Assembly: GCA_035318925.1 (NCBI GenBank)
Contig: DATHDS010000023.1
Location: 53,711-117,710 of the forward strand
DNA length: 64,000 nucleotides
From: VAXT01 sp035318925
GTDB taxonomy: Bacteria > Actinomycetota > Thermoleophilia > Gaiellales > Gaiellaceae
Direction: 5' to 3'
This document shows, piece after piece, positions 1 to 7,427 of the stretch. A program made the position numbers and the translations under genes. The notes under the pieces are model-generated. The model was not told the DNA's origin. It saw only the letters and a list, made by a program, of their open reading frames with translations, and made no database searches. Every line of letters begins with the position of its first letter. Position 1 is the stretch's first letter.

Positions 1-148
1 CCTGCTCGTCGAGCAGAACGCGCTGATGGCGCTCCACACGGCGAATCGCGGCTACGTGATGGAAACCGGGAACATCGTCCTGGCCGACGATGCGAAGGCC
101 CTGAGCGAGAACGAGCAGGTCAAGAAGACGTACCTGGGCGTCGACTAG
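1..148 (+). CDS. livF: LivF-type branched-chain amino acid ABC transporter ATPase, C-terminal fragment
   Basis: The reading frame enters from the left edge and ends at TAG 146-148, giving the last 48 residues. It shows the end of an ABC ATPase: LLVEQN (the H-loop strand, where LivF usually has LLVEQ), then a segment with GYVMETGNIV and a tail ending KKTYLG, which is the usual end of LivF proteins. LivF is the second cytoplasmic ATPase of the Liv/urea-type uptake system. The catalytic core lies outside the window. The minus-strand liv genes at 55883-59890 have no LivF beside them, but there is no evidence that this one serves them. Confidence 0.8.
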   Translation, partial: LLVEQNALMALHTANRGYVMETGNIVLADDAKALSENEQVKKTYLGVD

Positions 149-152
149 CCTC

Positions 153-1652
153 CTAGCCTGGTCCGACCCGGAGCGGGAAGTACGGAGGAGAGAGCAGGTA
201 GCCGATCCGTGGGGGTCGGTCGGCGCGGCCGTGCGCCATCGCGAGCGCGGCCCCGATCCCGTGCGTCGGGATGAAGCCGAGTTGCCGCGCCGCTGCGGAG
301 TCCCGGCAGCCGGCGACGAGCACGGCGCCCAGGCGCTCGACGGCGGGCTGACACGCCGACCACTCCAGGAACGGTAGGAGCGGATGGCACGCGCGGCCCG
401 CGCGATAGGCGTCCAGCGCCCGGGAGTCGGTGGCGGCCTCCCGCTCGGCCTGCGCAAGCTCGTCGGGCTCCCGGGCGGCCCTCGACCGGACCGCCTGGAA
501 GAGGGCTCGATAGGGCTGCTGGGTCGGGTGCGGAAAGCGGCGCCGGAAGCGGCTGAGGAGAATCGCCGTCCCGCCTTCGACGAGCGGGAAGGCGTCACGC
601 CAGAGCCGAAGCGCGAGCCCCAGGCCCAGATACGCGACGAGGGCCGGGTTCGGCGCCTCTCTCGGGAGGTGCGGAGTCACGTGCGGGATCCCGATGCAGA
701 TCGCGTCGAGGGGCTCGTCGAGGACCGTGGACTTCGAGTCGACACCTCGCAGCAGAGCTTCCGCGTGGGCGACCGACGGCGGTCCGGCGAAGACCGCGAG
801 CGCCGAGAGCTCGCTCGGCAGGCGCCTGAAGACGCCTCGCCGGACTGCGCCCGGGAGCACGCCGAACAGGCCGCGCAGTGGGAAGTTCGCGATCCGGTCG
901 ACCGCCTCTCGGTCGTGGGGATAGCCGTGCAGGACGCCGCCAAACGTGGGCGTGTTCAGAGTCAGGGAGACGCCGACCAGCGGCACCCGTCTCGCCAGGG
1001 TGCGCTCGAGCTCGACCGCGAGCTTCCAGCCCTCGGACGACGACGTTTCGAGCAGGGAGGACGCGCCGGCCGCGCGCATGGCCTCCGGGCTGCTCGCGGC
1101 GAGGAGCGTCGCCGGCCCGCCGTTCAGGACGGTCTCCGCGGCGCTGACGGCGACGACGATGTCGGCCTCGGCGAGTGCTCTATGAATGCGAGGGCCGGCC
1201 TCGCCGACCTCCACGAGGTCCGGGCTCTCGGCGTCGTGCACCTCGACCCGGCCGTGGAAGCGTCGAGCGAAATCGGGGTGGACGAGGAGCTCCAGCTCGT
1301 GGTGGCCGGGTCGCCGGGCAAGCCCTGCGGCGACGAGCAGCGTCTGCTTGGCGAGCGGGGCACCGGCCCGGTCGAGCTCGAGCATCGTCGCGGCGATCGC
1401 GGTGCGGCGGGGGTCGTTGGGCGATCCCGGGATCGGAAGCGCCGGCGGCTCGACGACCACGGTCGCGCGGCCGCCGCGGGGCACGAGCGCCTCGAGCGGC
1501 TGCTCGGTGAGCGGGAAGCGCAGGGCGTCGCGAACGGCAGCCGCGACGTCGGCGATCGGCTCGACCGGCGGCGGCGGCGCGAGCACAACGGCGTCCTCGC
1601 CTGCCTCGACCACGGCCAGCCGCGACCCGTACGGCAGGGGCAGGCGGGTCAA
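153..1652 (-). CDS. LarA-like (DUF2088, lactate racemase N-terminal domain) protein
   Basis: This 499-residue protein resembles the nickel-dependent lactate racemase LarA superfamily. About residues 60-130 show the LarA-type pattern: a beta strand with TVVVEPPALPIP, an NDPRRT turn, a helix, and a TLLVAAGLARRPGHHEL strand-loop. A second domain follows with a GGTAILLS motif near residue 360. I cannot align with confidence the His and Lys residues that bind the nickel-pincer cofactor, so racemase activity is not established. The start is TTG, whose last two bases overlap the TGA of the upstream acetyltransferase gene (TTGA), so the two genes are translationally coupled. It is the last gene of a minus-strand three-gene unit. 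It could be an enzyme acting on another hydroxy acid. Confidence 0.72.
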   Translation of the reverse strand: MTRLPLPYGSRLAVVEAGEDAVVLAPPPPVEPIADVAAAVRDALRFPLTEQPLEALVPRGGRATVVVEPPALPIPGSPNDPRRTAIAATMLELDRAGAPLAKQTLLVAAGLARRPGHHELELLVHPDFARRFHGRVEVHDAESPDLVEVGEAGPRIHRALAEADIVVAVSAAETVLNGGPATLLAASSPEAMRAAGASSLLETSSSEGWKLAVELERTLARRVPLVGVSLTLNTPTFGGVLHGYPHDREAVDRIANFPLRGLFGVLPGAVRRGVFRRLPSELSALAVFAGPPSVAHAEALLRGVDSKSTVLDEPLDAICIGIPHVTPHLPREAPNPALVAYLGLGLALRLWRDAFPLVEGGTAILLSRFRRRFPHPTQQPYRALFQAVRSRAAREPDELAQAEREAATDSRALDAYRAGRACHPLLPFLEWSACQPAVERLGAVLVAGCRDSAAARQLGFIPTHGIGAALAMAHGRADRPPRIGYLLSPPYFPLRVGPG

Positions 1653-2080
1653 GTGAGCATGAGGCCATAGACGCGGCCGGTGTGTTTGAACCCGTAGCTC
1701 TCATAGAGCTGATGCGCCTCGGCCCGTTGATGGCCCGACGCGAGGACGAGGCCGTGGCAGCCCCGCTCGCGTGCCGCCTGGACGCACGCGTCGAGCAGCT
1801 CTCGGGCCGCACCCCGCCTGCGGAAGGCCGGATCGACGTAGAGATCGGGCAACCACGCCTCGGGTGTCGTCCAGTTCAGGCGAGGGCGAAACCAGAGGCT
1901 GACCGCGCCGGCGATCGTCCCGTCCAGTTCGGCGACGAAGACCTCGGCGTCGGGGCGCTCGAGGTGAGCGAGGAACACGTCGACCTGCTCGCGCGGGTCG
2001 CTTGCCACCGCCGGCCGACCGAGACCCGCCATCAACGCCAGGACCGCCTCCGCGTCGCTTGCCTGCGCCCGGCGGACCAT
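1649..2080 (-). CDS. GNAT family N-acetyltransferase
   Basis: A 143-residue single-domain GNAT protein. The acetyl-CoA pyrophosphate loop is visible as RRRGAARELL around residues 91-100, after the DLYVDPAF strand typical of motif A. A YESYGF motif near the C-terminus is the usual C-terminal aromatic region. The frame is open upstream, but ATG at 2078-2080 is preferred because it shares one base with the TGA of the upstream gene (TGATG coupling) and the extra upstream residues are out of family. The substrate cannot be predicted. It is the middle gene of the unit GNAT-GNAT-LarA-like. Confidence 0.85.
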   Translation of the reverse strand: MVRRAQASDAEAVLALMAGLGRPAVASDPREQVDVFLAHLERPDAEVFVAELDGTIAGAVSLWFRPRLNWTTPEAWLPDLYVDPAFRRRGAARELLDACVQAARERGCHGLVLASGHQRAEAHQLYESYGFKHTGRVYGLMLT

Positions 2081-3030
2081 CACGGGATCGAGCGGTAGAG
2101 CCGGAGGAAGGTGCGGCGGAAGCCACGCTTGGGCCAGAAGCGCGAGGCGAGCAGATTCGTCTCGCGCCAGTCCGTGACCATCGTCGGATAGTCGTTCTCG
2201 GCCGCCCACGCGAAGCAGGCGTCGGTGAGCGCAACGCCGATCCCCGACCCTCGTGCCTCGGGCAGCGTGGCGGCAAAGCCCAGGAAGGCGGCGCGGTCCG
2301 GCCGGGCCAGGCCCGTATGCGCCCCCGAGCGCTCGATCGACGTCACCGACCAGCAGGCGACCGGCTTAGCGCCGAGATAGCCGATCAGCACTTCTTCCTC
2401 GTTGGTCGCAAAGGTGTCAAGCCACTCCTGCCGTTCCTCCTCGTCCGTCGGAACCGCTCGCTCGGAGAAGACCGGCGAGCGTTGCTGGTGCCTGGGTAGG
2501 GCCAGACCGACGTCGATGAGCTCATCGATTTCGCTCTCCTTGGGCCGGCGGATCTCGAATCCGTCTGGCACATCGACCTCCGTCTGGGCGGGCACTTCGC
2601 GAATGCCGTGCGCGTGCTGGCCGCCGAAGCCGACGCGGAACCACGCATCGACGAGCGTCTCGTCCGCCGGGACGAGGACGTAGTGCCGCGTCCGTCCCTG
2701 CTCGACCCAGTGCTCGGCTGCTGCTGCGTACAGGTCGCGCGCATGCTCGGTCTCCTCGACCGCATGCCCTGCGGCCTCGACCCAGATGTTCGCTCCCCAG
2801 GCCTCGTCGCGCGGCGCGCCCAGCAAGTACCCGACGACGCGGCCGTCCCGGAGCGCGACAGCTCCGGAGGCCTCATCGGGGGCCCAGAGCGTCTCGACCT
2901 CGCCGCGAAAGTCGGACTGTTCGCGCAGCAGCGGCTCCACCGCGCGGTGACGCCCGTGGCGCTCCTCGAGAAGCCTGGCGGCATCCTGTAGGTGGTCTTC
3001 GGAAAAGGGCTGAATTTCGACTCCGCGCAT
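2080..3030 (-). CDS. tandem-GNAT acetyltransferase-like protein
   Basis: This 316-residue protein has two GNAT-like halves. The N-terminal half (about 1-150) looks degenerate. The C-terminal half keeps a readable acetyl-CoA loop (ARGSGIGVALTDACF) and the FWPKRGFRRTF C-terminal segment. The ATG at 3028-3030 is 26 bp from the start of the divergent polA gene, and its likely -10 box (TATCGT on the minus strand, 3040-3045) overlaps the polA -10 box. Tandem GNATs often use one half for catalysis and the other for structure or binding. The substrate is unknown. It is the first gene of the minus-strand unit that continues into 2080-1649 and the LarA-like gene. Confidence 0.8.
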   Translation of the reverse strand: MRGVEIQPFSEDHLQDAARLLEERHGRHRAVEPLLREQSDFRGEVETLWAPDEASGAVALRDGRVVGYLLGAPRDEAWGANIWVEAAGHAVEETEHARDLYAAAAEHWVEQGRTRHYVLVPADETLVDAWFRVGFGGQHAHGIREVPAQTEVDVPDGFEIRRPKESEIDELIDVGLALPRHQQRSPVFSERAVPTDEEERQEWLDTFATNEEEVLIGYLGAKPVACWSVTSIERSGAHTGLARPDRAAFLGFAATLPEARGSGIGVALTDACFAWAAENDYPTMVTDWRETNLLASRFWPKRGFRRTFLRLYRSIP

Positions 3031-3039
3031 GGCGCTCGG

Positions 3040-3049
3040 ACGATACCGT
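3040..3049. promoter_or_regulatory. overlapping divergent -10 boxes between the GNAT gene and polA
   Basis: On the plus strand TACCGT (3044-3049) lies 7 nt before the polA ATG, the spacing of a leaderless transcript. On the minus strand TATCGT (reverse complement of 3040-3045) lies 9 nt before the GNAT ATG. The two hexamers share two bases, so the promoters should exclude one another. Clear -35 boxes are not seen. Confidence 0.4.
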
Positions 3050-3056
3050 TGCCCCA

Positions 3057-5612
3057 ATGCCCAAGACTCTGACCGGCGACGAGCTCCAGGTCGACGACGC
3101 GCCCGCGCGCGACAGCGAGCTCTTCCTCGTCGACGGGAACAACCTCGCGTACCGCGCCTTCTTCGCACTGCCGGAGGAGCTCGCGACGAGCGAGGGCTTC
3201 TCGACGAACGCGCTCCTCGGCTTCACGAACATGCTCTTCAAGCTCCTCGCCGACTACAAGCCGAAGGGCGTCGCCGTCGCCTGGGACACCCGGCCCGTAC
3301 ACAGGGCTGCCGTTTCGGAGGACTACAAGTCCGAGCGGAGGCCGATGCCCGATCTCCTGCGCGAGCAGTTCCCGTACTTCCGGCCGATCGTCGAGGCGTT
3401 CGGCTATCGCAACCTCGAGTTCGAGGGCTGGGAGGCGGACGACGTCATCGCCACGCTCGCGACGCAGGCCGACGAGGCCGGGATCAAGACGACCGTTGTC
3501 TCGACGGACCGCGACGCTTTTCAGCTCGTCTCGGACAACGTGACCTTGATGATGACTCCCCGCGGGGTCTCGGACGTGCACGTCTACACGCCGGAGCGGG
3601 TCGAGGCGCGCTACGGGATCGCGCCCGAGCAGGTGCCGGACTTCATCGGGCTCAAGGGCGACACCTCCGACAACATCCCGGGCGTTCCCGGCATCGGCGA
3701 CAAGACCGCCGGGCAGCTGATCGGGCAGTACGGCTCGCTGGAGGACGTGATCGCCCATGTGGACGAGCTCTCGCCGGCGCGGCGCAAGAACATCACCGAG
3801 CACGCCGACCAGGCGCGGCAGTCGAAGGACCTGGCGACGATGCGGCGCGACCTCGAGCTCGACTGCGACGTGACGCAGCTCGTGCTCGCCCCGCCCGACC
3901 GCTCGCAGCTGAAGGAGATGTTCAGGCGCTTCGAGTTCCGGAACCTGCTGGGCCGCGTCGACGAGCTCGACGTCGCCGTCCCCGCGGCGCCCACGGAGCT
4001 CGAGCAGACACTGGTTCCCTGGCGCGAGGAACTTAGCAACAGTCTGTTGCAAAGTTCTGGCTCGTTGGCCTATGCGAGCGACGGAGAGCGCGTGGCGGTG
4101 GCTAGCGAGGACCTCGTCGTCGTGTCCCCGCCTTTCGACCGGACTGACCGCGCCTTCGTCGTCCACGACGCGAAGGCGCAGCGGGTTGCGGCGGAGGAGG
4201 ACACGCTGCTGCTCGCGTACCTGATCGAGCCGTCGCGCCCGGCGTACCCGGTCGACGAGCTGGCGGCCGAATACGGCCTCGAGCTCAGGCCGGAGCCGGC
4301 CGCCGAGGAGGAGACCGAGGCGCTCGTGCGCCGGGCCGCCGCCACCGCCCGGCTCGCCGGGCCGCTGCTCGCGCGCGTGCGGGAGCGCGGGATGGAGCCG
4401 CTCTACCGCGAGATCGAGCTTCCGCTCTCCCCGGTGCTCGCCGCGATGGAGCTGGCGGGAGTCAAGATCGACGAGTACCGGATGGGCGAGATCACCGCGC
4501 GCCTGCGCGAGCGCGTCGAGGAGCTGGAGGCCCGGGCCTATGAGCTCGCAGGCGAGGAGTTCATGCTCGGCTCGACCCAGCAGGTCGGCCGGATCCTGTT
4601 CGAGAAGCTCGAGCTGACGCCCGGACGCAAGGGGAAGACCGGCTTCTCGACCGACACCCGCGTCCTGCGGTCGATCCGGGGCGAGCACGAGATCGTCGCC
4701 CTGATCGAGGAGTGGCGCGAGTACTCGAAGCTGCTTAACACGTATCTGGGGCCGCTGCCGAGCATGCTGGGCGAGGACGGCCGCCTGCACACGACGATCA
4801 ACCAGGCGGTCGCCGCGACTGGCCGGCTTTCGACGTCGAACCCGAACCTGCAGGCGATCCCGATCCGCACCGAGCTCGGCCGCGAGATCCGCTCGGCCTT
4901 CGTCGCCGAGCCGGGGCACAAGCTGCTCTCGGCCGACTACTCGCAGATCGAGCTGCGGATCCTGGCGCACGTCTCCGGCGAGCCGAAGCTGCGCGAAGCC
5001 TTCGCCCGCGGCGAGGACATCCACACTGCGACCGCGGCCGAGGTGCTGGGCGTCGATCCGGCCGAGCTGACAACGGGCCAGCGCTCGATCGCGAAGATGA
5101 TCAACTTCGGGATCGTCTACGGGATCTCGGCGTTCGGGCTCTCCGAGAACCTCGAGATCCCGCGCGAGGAGGCCCAGGCGTACATCGACGCCTATCTCGC
5201 GCGTTTCCCGCACGTCCAGGACTTCATCGCCCGGACGATCGAGGAGTCCGCGCGCGACGGTTACGCGACGAGCCTGCTCGGGCGGCGGCGCCCGGTGCCG
5301 GAGCTGAAGGCCTCGAACCGGCAGACCCGCTTGCTCGGCGAGCGCCTGGCCGTCAACTTCGTCATGCAGGGCTCGAACGCGGACATCATCAAGGTGGCGA
5401 TGGTGCGGATCCACGACCGGCTGCGCGAGGAGGGGAGAGGCGCCCGCCTCGTCCTCCAGGTACACGACGAGCTGCTGCTGGAGGTGCCCGACGCAGAGGT
5501 CTCGGCGATCAAGGACCTCGTGCGCGAGGAGATGGTCGGCGCGTTCGAGCTCGACCCGCCACTCGCGGTCGACGTCGGCACGGGCGACGACTGGCACGAG
5601 GCGAAGAGTTGA
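3057..5612 (+). CDS. polA: DNA polymerase I
   Basis: An 851-residue family A polymerase for Okazaki-fragment maturation and repair synthesis. About residues 20-300 form the 5'-3' exonuclease (EGWEADDVIATLA metal-binding stretch; GVPGIGDKTA helix-hairpin-helix). About 325-470 are a shortened relic of the 3'-5' exonuclease domain without the DxE active-site motif, so proofreading is probably absent, as in Taq polymerase. The C-terminal polymerase domain has motif A (SADYSQIELRIL), motif B (RSIAKMINFGIVYG) and motif C (QVHDELLLEV). The ATG lies 7 nt after a TACCGT -10 box, suggesting leaderless translation. A 22-bp palindromic repeat shared with tsaB encodes LSNSLLQ (residues 326-332) at the junction with the exonuclease relic. 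The next gene overlaps the stop codon. Confidence 0.97.
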   Translation: MPKTLTGDELQVDDAPARDSELFLVDGNNLAYRAFFALPEELATSEGFSTNALLGFTNMLFKLLADYKPKGVAVAWDTRPVHRAAVSEDYKSERRPMPDLLREQFPYFRPIVEAFGYRNLEFEGWEADDVIATLATQADEAGIKTTVVSTDRDAFQLVSDNVTLMMTPRGVSDVHVYTPERVEARYGIAPEQVPDFIGLKGDTSDNIPGVPGIGDKTAGQLIGQYGSLEDVIAHVDELSPARRKNITEHADQARQSKDLATMRRDLELDCDVTQLVLAPPDRSQLKEMFRRFEFRNLLGRVDELDVAVPAAPTELEQTLVPWREELSNSLLQSSGSLAYASDGERVAVASEDLVVVSPPFDRTDRAFVVHDAKAQRVAAEEDTLLLAYLIEPSRPAYPVDELAAEYGLELRPEPAAEEETEALVRRAAATARLAGPLLARVRERGMEPLYREIELPLSPVLAAMELAGVKIDEYRMGEITARLRERVEELEARAYELAGEEFMLGSTQQVGRILFEKLELTPGRKGKTGFSTDTRVLRSIRGEHEIVALIEEWREYSKLLNTYLGPLPSMLGEDGRLHTTINQAVAATGRLSTSNPNLQAIPIRTELGREIRSAFVAEPGHKLLSADYSQIELRILAHVSGEPKLREAFARGEDIHTATAAEVLGVDPAELTTGQRSIAKMINFGIVYGISAFGLSENLEIPREEAQAYIDAYLARFPHVQDFIARTIEESARDGYATSLLGRRRPVPELKASNRQTRLLGERLAVNFVMQGSNADIIKVAMVRIHDRLREEGRGARLVLQVHDELLLEVPDAEVSAIKDLVREEMVGAFELDPPLAVDVGTGDDWHEAKS
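4031..4052 (+). repeat. 22-bp palindromic repeat, copy 1 (inside polA)
   Basis: The 22 bases are identical to 44897-44918 in tsaB. The core GCAACAGTCTGTTGC is a perfect palindrome with 7-bp arms around one central base. It is read in the same frame in both genes and gives LSNSLLQ. It lies in a non-catalytic part of Pol I. Confidence 0.8.
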
Positions 5613-6865
5613 GCGATGGGACCACCGTGTTTCCTCGCCCGCTCACGAGCCGGGAGCGTGAGACCCTCGACTTCCTGCTCTCGCGTGATTTTCCAGGTCG
5701 CCAGGCCTTGTGCGAGCAGGCCTCGATGGCAGTCGTCACGGGCGGGTGCACATGCGGATGCCCGACGATCGACCTTGCAGTTGACGACCCCACTGAAGCC
5801 CCGCGGGCGGAGGTTCGGGACCGCCAGCCCGTTCACGCGAGCACGCGTGTGCGGGAGAGCTTCGAGAATGCCTTCGAACTCTTGCTTTTCGTCGATGACG
5901 GGCTTCTCTCAATGCTGGAAGTTACGTACTACGACACGGTTCCGAGCGAGTTTCCATCGGTCGACCTGTTCGAGCCACCTCAGCCCGCCGAACTGGATGC
6001 TCCTGGCTTCGAGATGAACGAGCTCACGGTTCCTCTTGCAGATCGCGTGGGGCTGCACGTGGTCGAACTGGGCCCGAGCCTGCGCGCACCACACGGTCTC
6101 CCCCTGATCGTGCTGCACGGGGGGCCGGGCCTCGATCACTCGATGTTCAGGCCGTACCTCGATCCGCTAGCCGATGAGTTTCGCTTGCTCTATGTCGACG
6201 AGCGGGGGCAGGGCCGGAGCGAGCGGGTCGATCCGGCCACGCTCTCGCTGGACGTCTTCGCCCGTGACGTCGATCTCCTCGCCGAGGCGCTCGAGCTCGA
6301 GCGGTTCGCCCTGCTCGGCCACTCCTTCGGGGCGATCATCGCGACGAAGCATGCAATCGAGCTCGGCACAGCCGCTGCCTACGTCATCTCGGGTGGGGCT
6401 GACTCCAGCGACGCCATGATGGCCGACCTCGAGGCATCCTTCGCGGAGATGGGCGATGCCGCTGGGCCGATTGCAGAGTCCTGGGAGCAGGAGAAGAGCG
6501 TCGAGACCGACGACGAGCTGCGTGAGCTCCTTCGCGTTCAGCTGCCGTTCCACTTCGCCGGCGAGCCGCCGCCCGGCTACGGCGACGACACCGTCTTCTC
6601 GGCAGAGGTGCTTCGTCATTTCGCGAAGGTCGGCTACGGCGACTTCGACTACACGTCGGATCTCGGCCGCGTGTCGGCGCCCACGCTCGTCATCGTCGGC
6701 GAGCACGATCGGACAGCGACGCCGCGGGCCGCGCGCGTCCTGCACGAAGGCATTGCGGGCAGCGAGCTCGAGATCGTGCCGAGCGTAGGGCACATGAGCT
6801 TCGTCGAGTCGCCGGAGATCTATCTCGGAGCGGTTCGGACGTTCCTGCGCGAGGCGGTCGCGTGA
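5609..6865 (+). CDS. alpha/beta hydrolase with an N-terminal small-protein-like domain
   Basis: A 418-residue fusion. The first ~115 residues have a TGGCTCGCPTIDL cysteine-containing motif and resemble small stand-alone actinobacterial proteins of unknown function, as I recall them. From about residue 130 comes an alpha/beta hydrolase of the proline-iminopeptidase type: oxyanion loop HGGPG, nucleophile elbow GHSFG, acid in VGEHD and catalytic His in SVGHMSF, so the triad looks complete. The listed start is TTG at 5609, overlapping the polA stop (TTGA). GTG at 5627, giving MFPRPLT, is an equally good or better start. Likely co-transcribed with polA and the next gene. The substrate is unknown: a peptide, ester or epoxide are all possible. 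Confidence 0.85.
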   Translation: MSDGTTVFPRPLTSRERETLDFLLSRDFPGRQALCEQASMAVVTGGCTCGCPTIDLAVDDPTEAPRAEVRDRQPVHASTRVRESFENAFELLLFVDDGLLSMLEVTYYDTVPSEFPSVDLFEPPQPAELDAPGFEMNELTVPLADRVGLHVVELGPSLRAPHGLPLIVLHGGPGLDHSMFRPYLDPLADEFRLLYVDERGQGRSERVDPATLSLDVFARDVDLLAEALELERFALLGHSFGAIIATKHAIELGTAAAYVISGGADSSDAMMADLEASFAEMGDAAGPIAESWEQEKSVETDDELRELLRVQLPFHFAGEPPPGYGDDTVFSAEVLRHFAKVGYGDFDYTSDLGRVSAPTLVIVGEHDRTATPRAARVLHEGIAGSELEIVPSVGHMSFVESPEIYLGAVRTFLREAVA

Positions 6866-7368
6866 TCTGGCGTCTGAGGCTGTTCCTCGAGAAGCTCCGC
6901 TCGAGCCAGAGGCTCGGCCGCAAGCGTGTCCTCGCTGCCGTGGCCGTGGTTGCCGCGCTCGTCGCTGCCGGAGCCGTCTTCGCGGTCGTGCACGGCGGGG
7001 GCAGGAAGGCGGCTACGACGACGGCCCAGACCCCGGCGCTGAACACGAACCTCTTCTACCTCCAGGCGCTCGCGTCCAGGACTCGGGTCCAGAGGTGCGG
7101 GATGTACATCCACTTCGCGTGGAAGCCGAACTACCACGCCGTTCAGTACATCGGCGCGCCAGCATTGATCCTGGTCTCCGGGACTGGAATCGCGGGGACG
7201 TACAAGAAGACGTTCAAGGCCTCCGGCATGAGCCTCGACGTGGGGCCGGTGAAGCTCGGCGGCGGCTACAAGGTCTGGTCCGCGAAGGTGCTCTCGCTGG
7301 ACGGCGATCCACCGGGAAACGACACGACGGTCTCGGCCGCTCCACCGACGACCACCAAGTGCCCCTGA
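6862..7368 (+). CDS. membrane-anchored protein of unknown function
   Basis: A 168-residue protein with a basic N-terminus, one membrane segment (about residues 24-43, rich in Ala and Val) and an extracytoplasmic domain with two cysteines (around 78 and 167). The C-terminus ends in a Thr/Pro-rich stretch and Cys-Pro. Its GTG start overlaps the hydrolase stop codon by 4 nt (GTGA), so the two are coupled. I do not recognise the family. It could be a small signal-anchored envelope protein. Confidence 0.7.
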   Translation: MIWRLRLFLEKLRSSQRLGRKRVLAAVAVVAALVAAGAVFAVVHGGGRKAATTTAQTPALNTNLFYLQALASRTRVQRCGMYIHFAWKPNYHAVQYIGAPALILVSGTGIAGTYKKTFKASGMSLDVGPVKLGGGYKVWSAKVLSLDGDPPGNDTTVSAAPPTTTKCP

Positions 7369-7409
7369 CAGCGGTTTTTCGCCCCGAAAGCTAGTCTGCG
7401 AGCCGCGGA

Positions 7410-7415
7410 TATACT
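7410..7415 (+). promoter_or_regulatory. -10 box of rpsA
   Basis: TATACT lies 12 nt before the rpsA ATG, which would give a leader of only about 6 nt. It is inside the small inverted repeat GCGGA-TATAC-TCCGC. No good -35 hexamer is visible. Confidence 0.4.
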
Positions 7416-7427
7416 CCGCGCGCCTAT

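Noticed and set aside
2385..5597. A 1070-codon minus-strand frame opposite polA.
   Set aside because: Mirror of polA in high-GC DNA; no start signals or domains, while polA motifs are complete.
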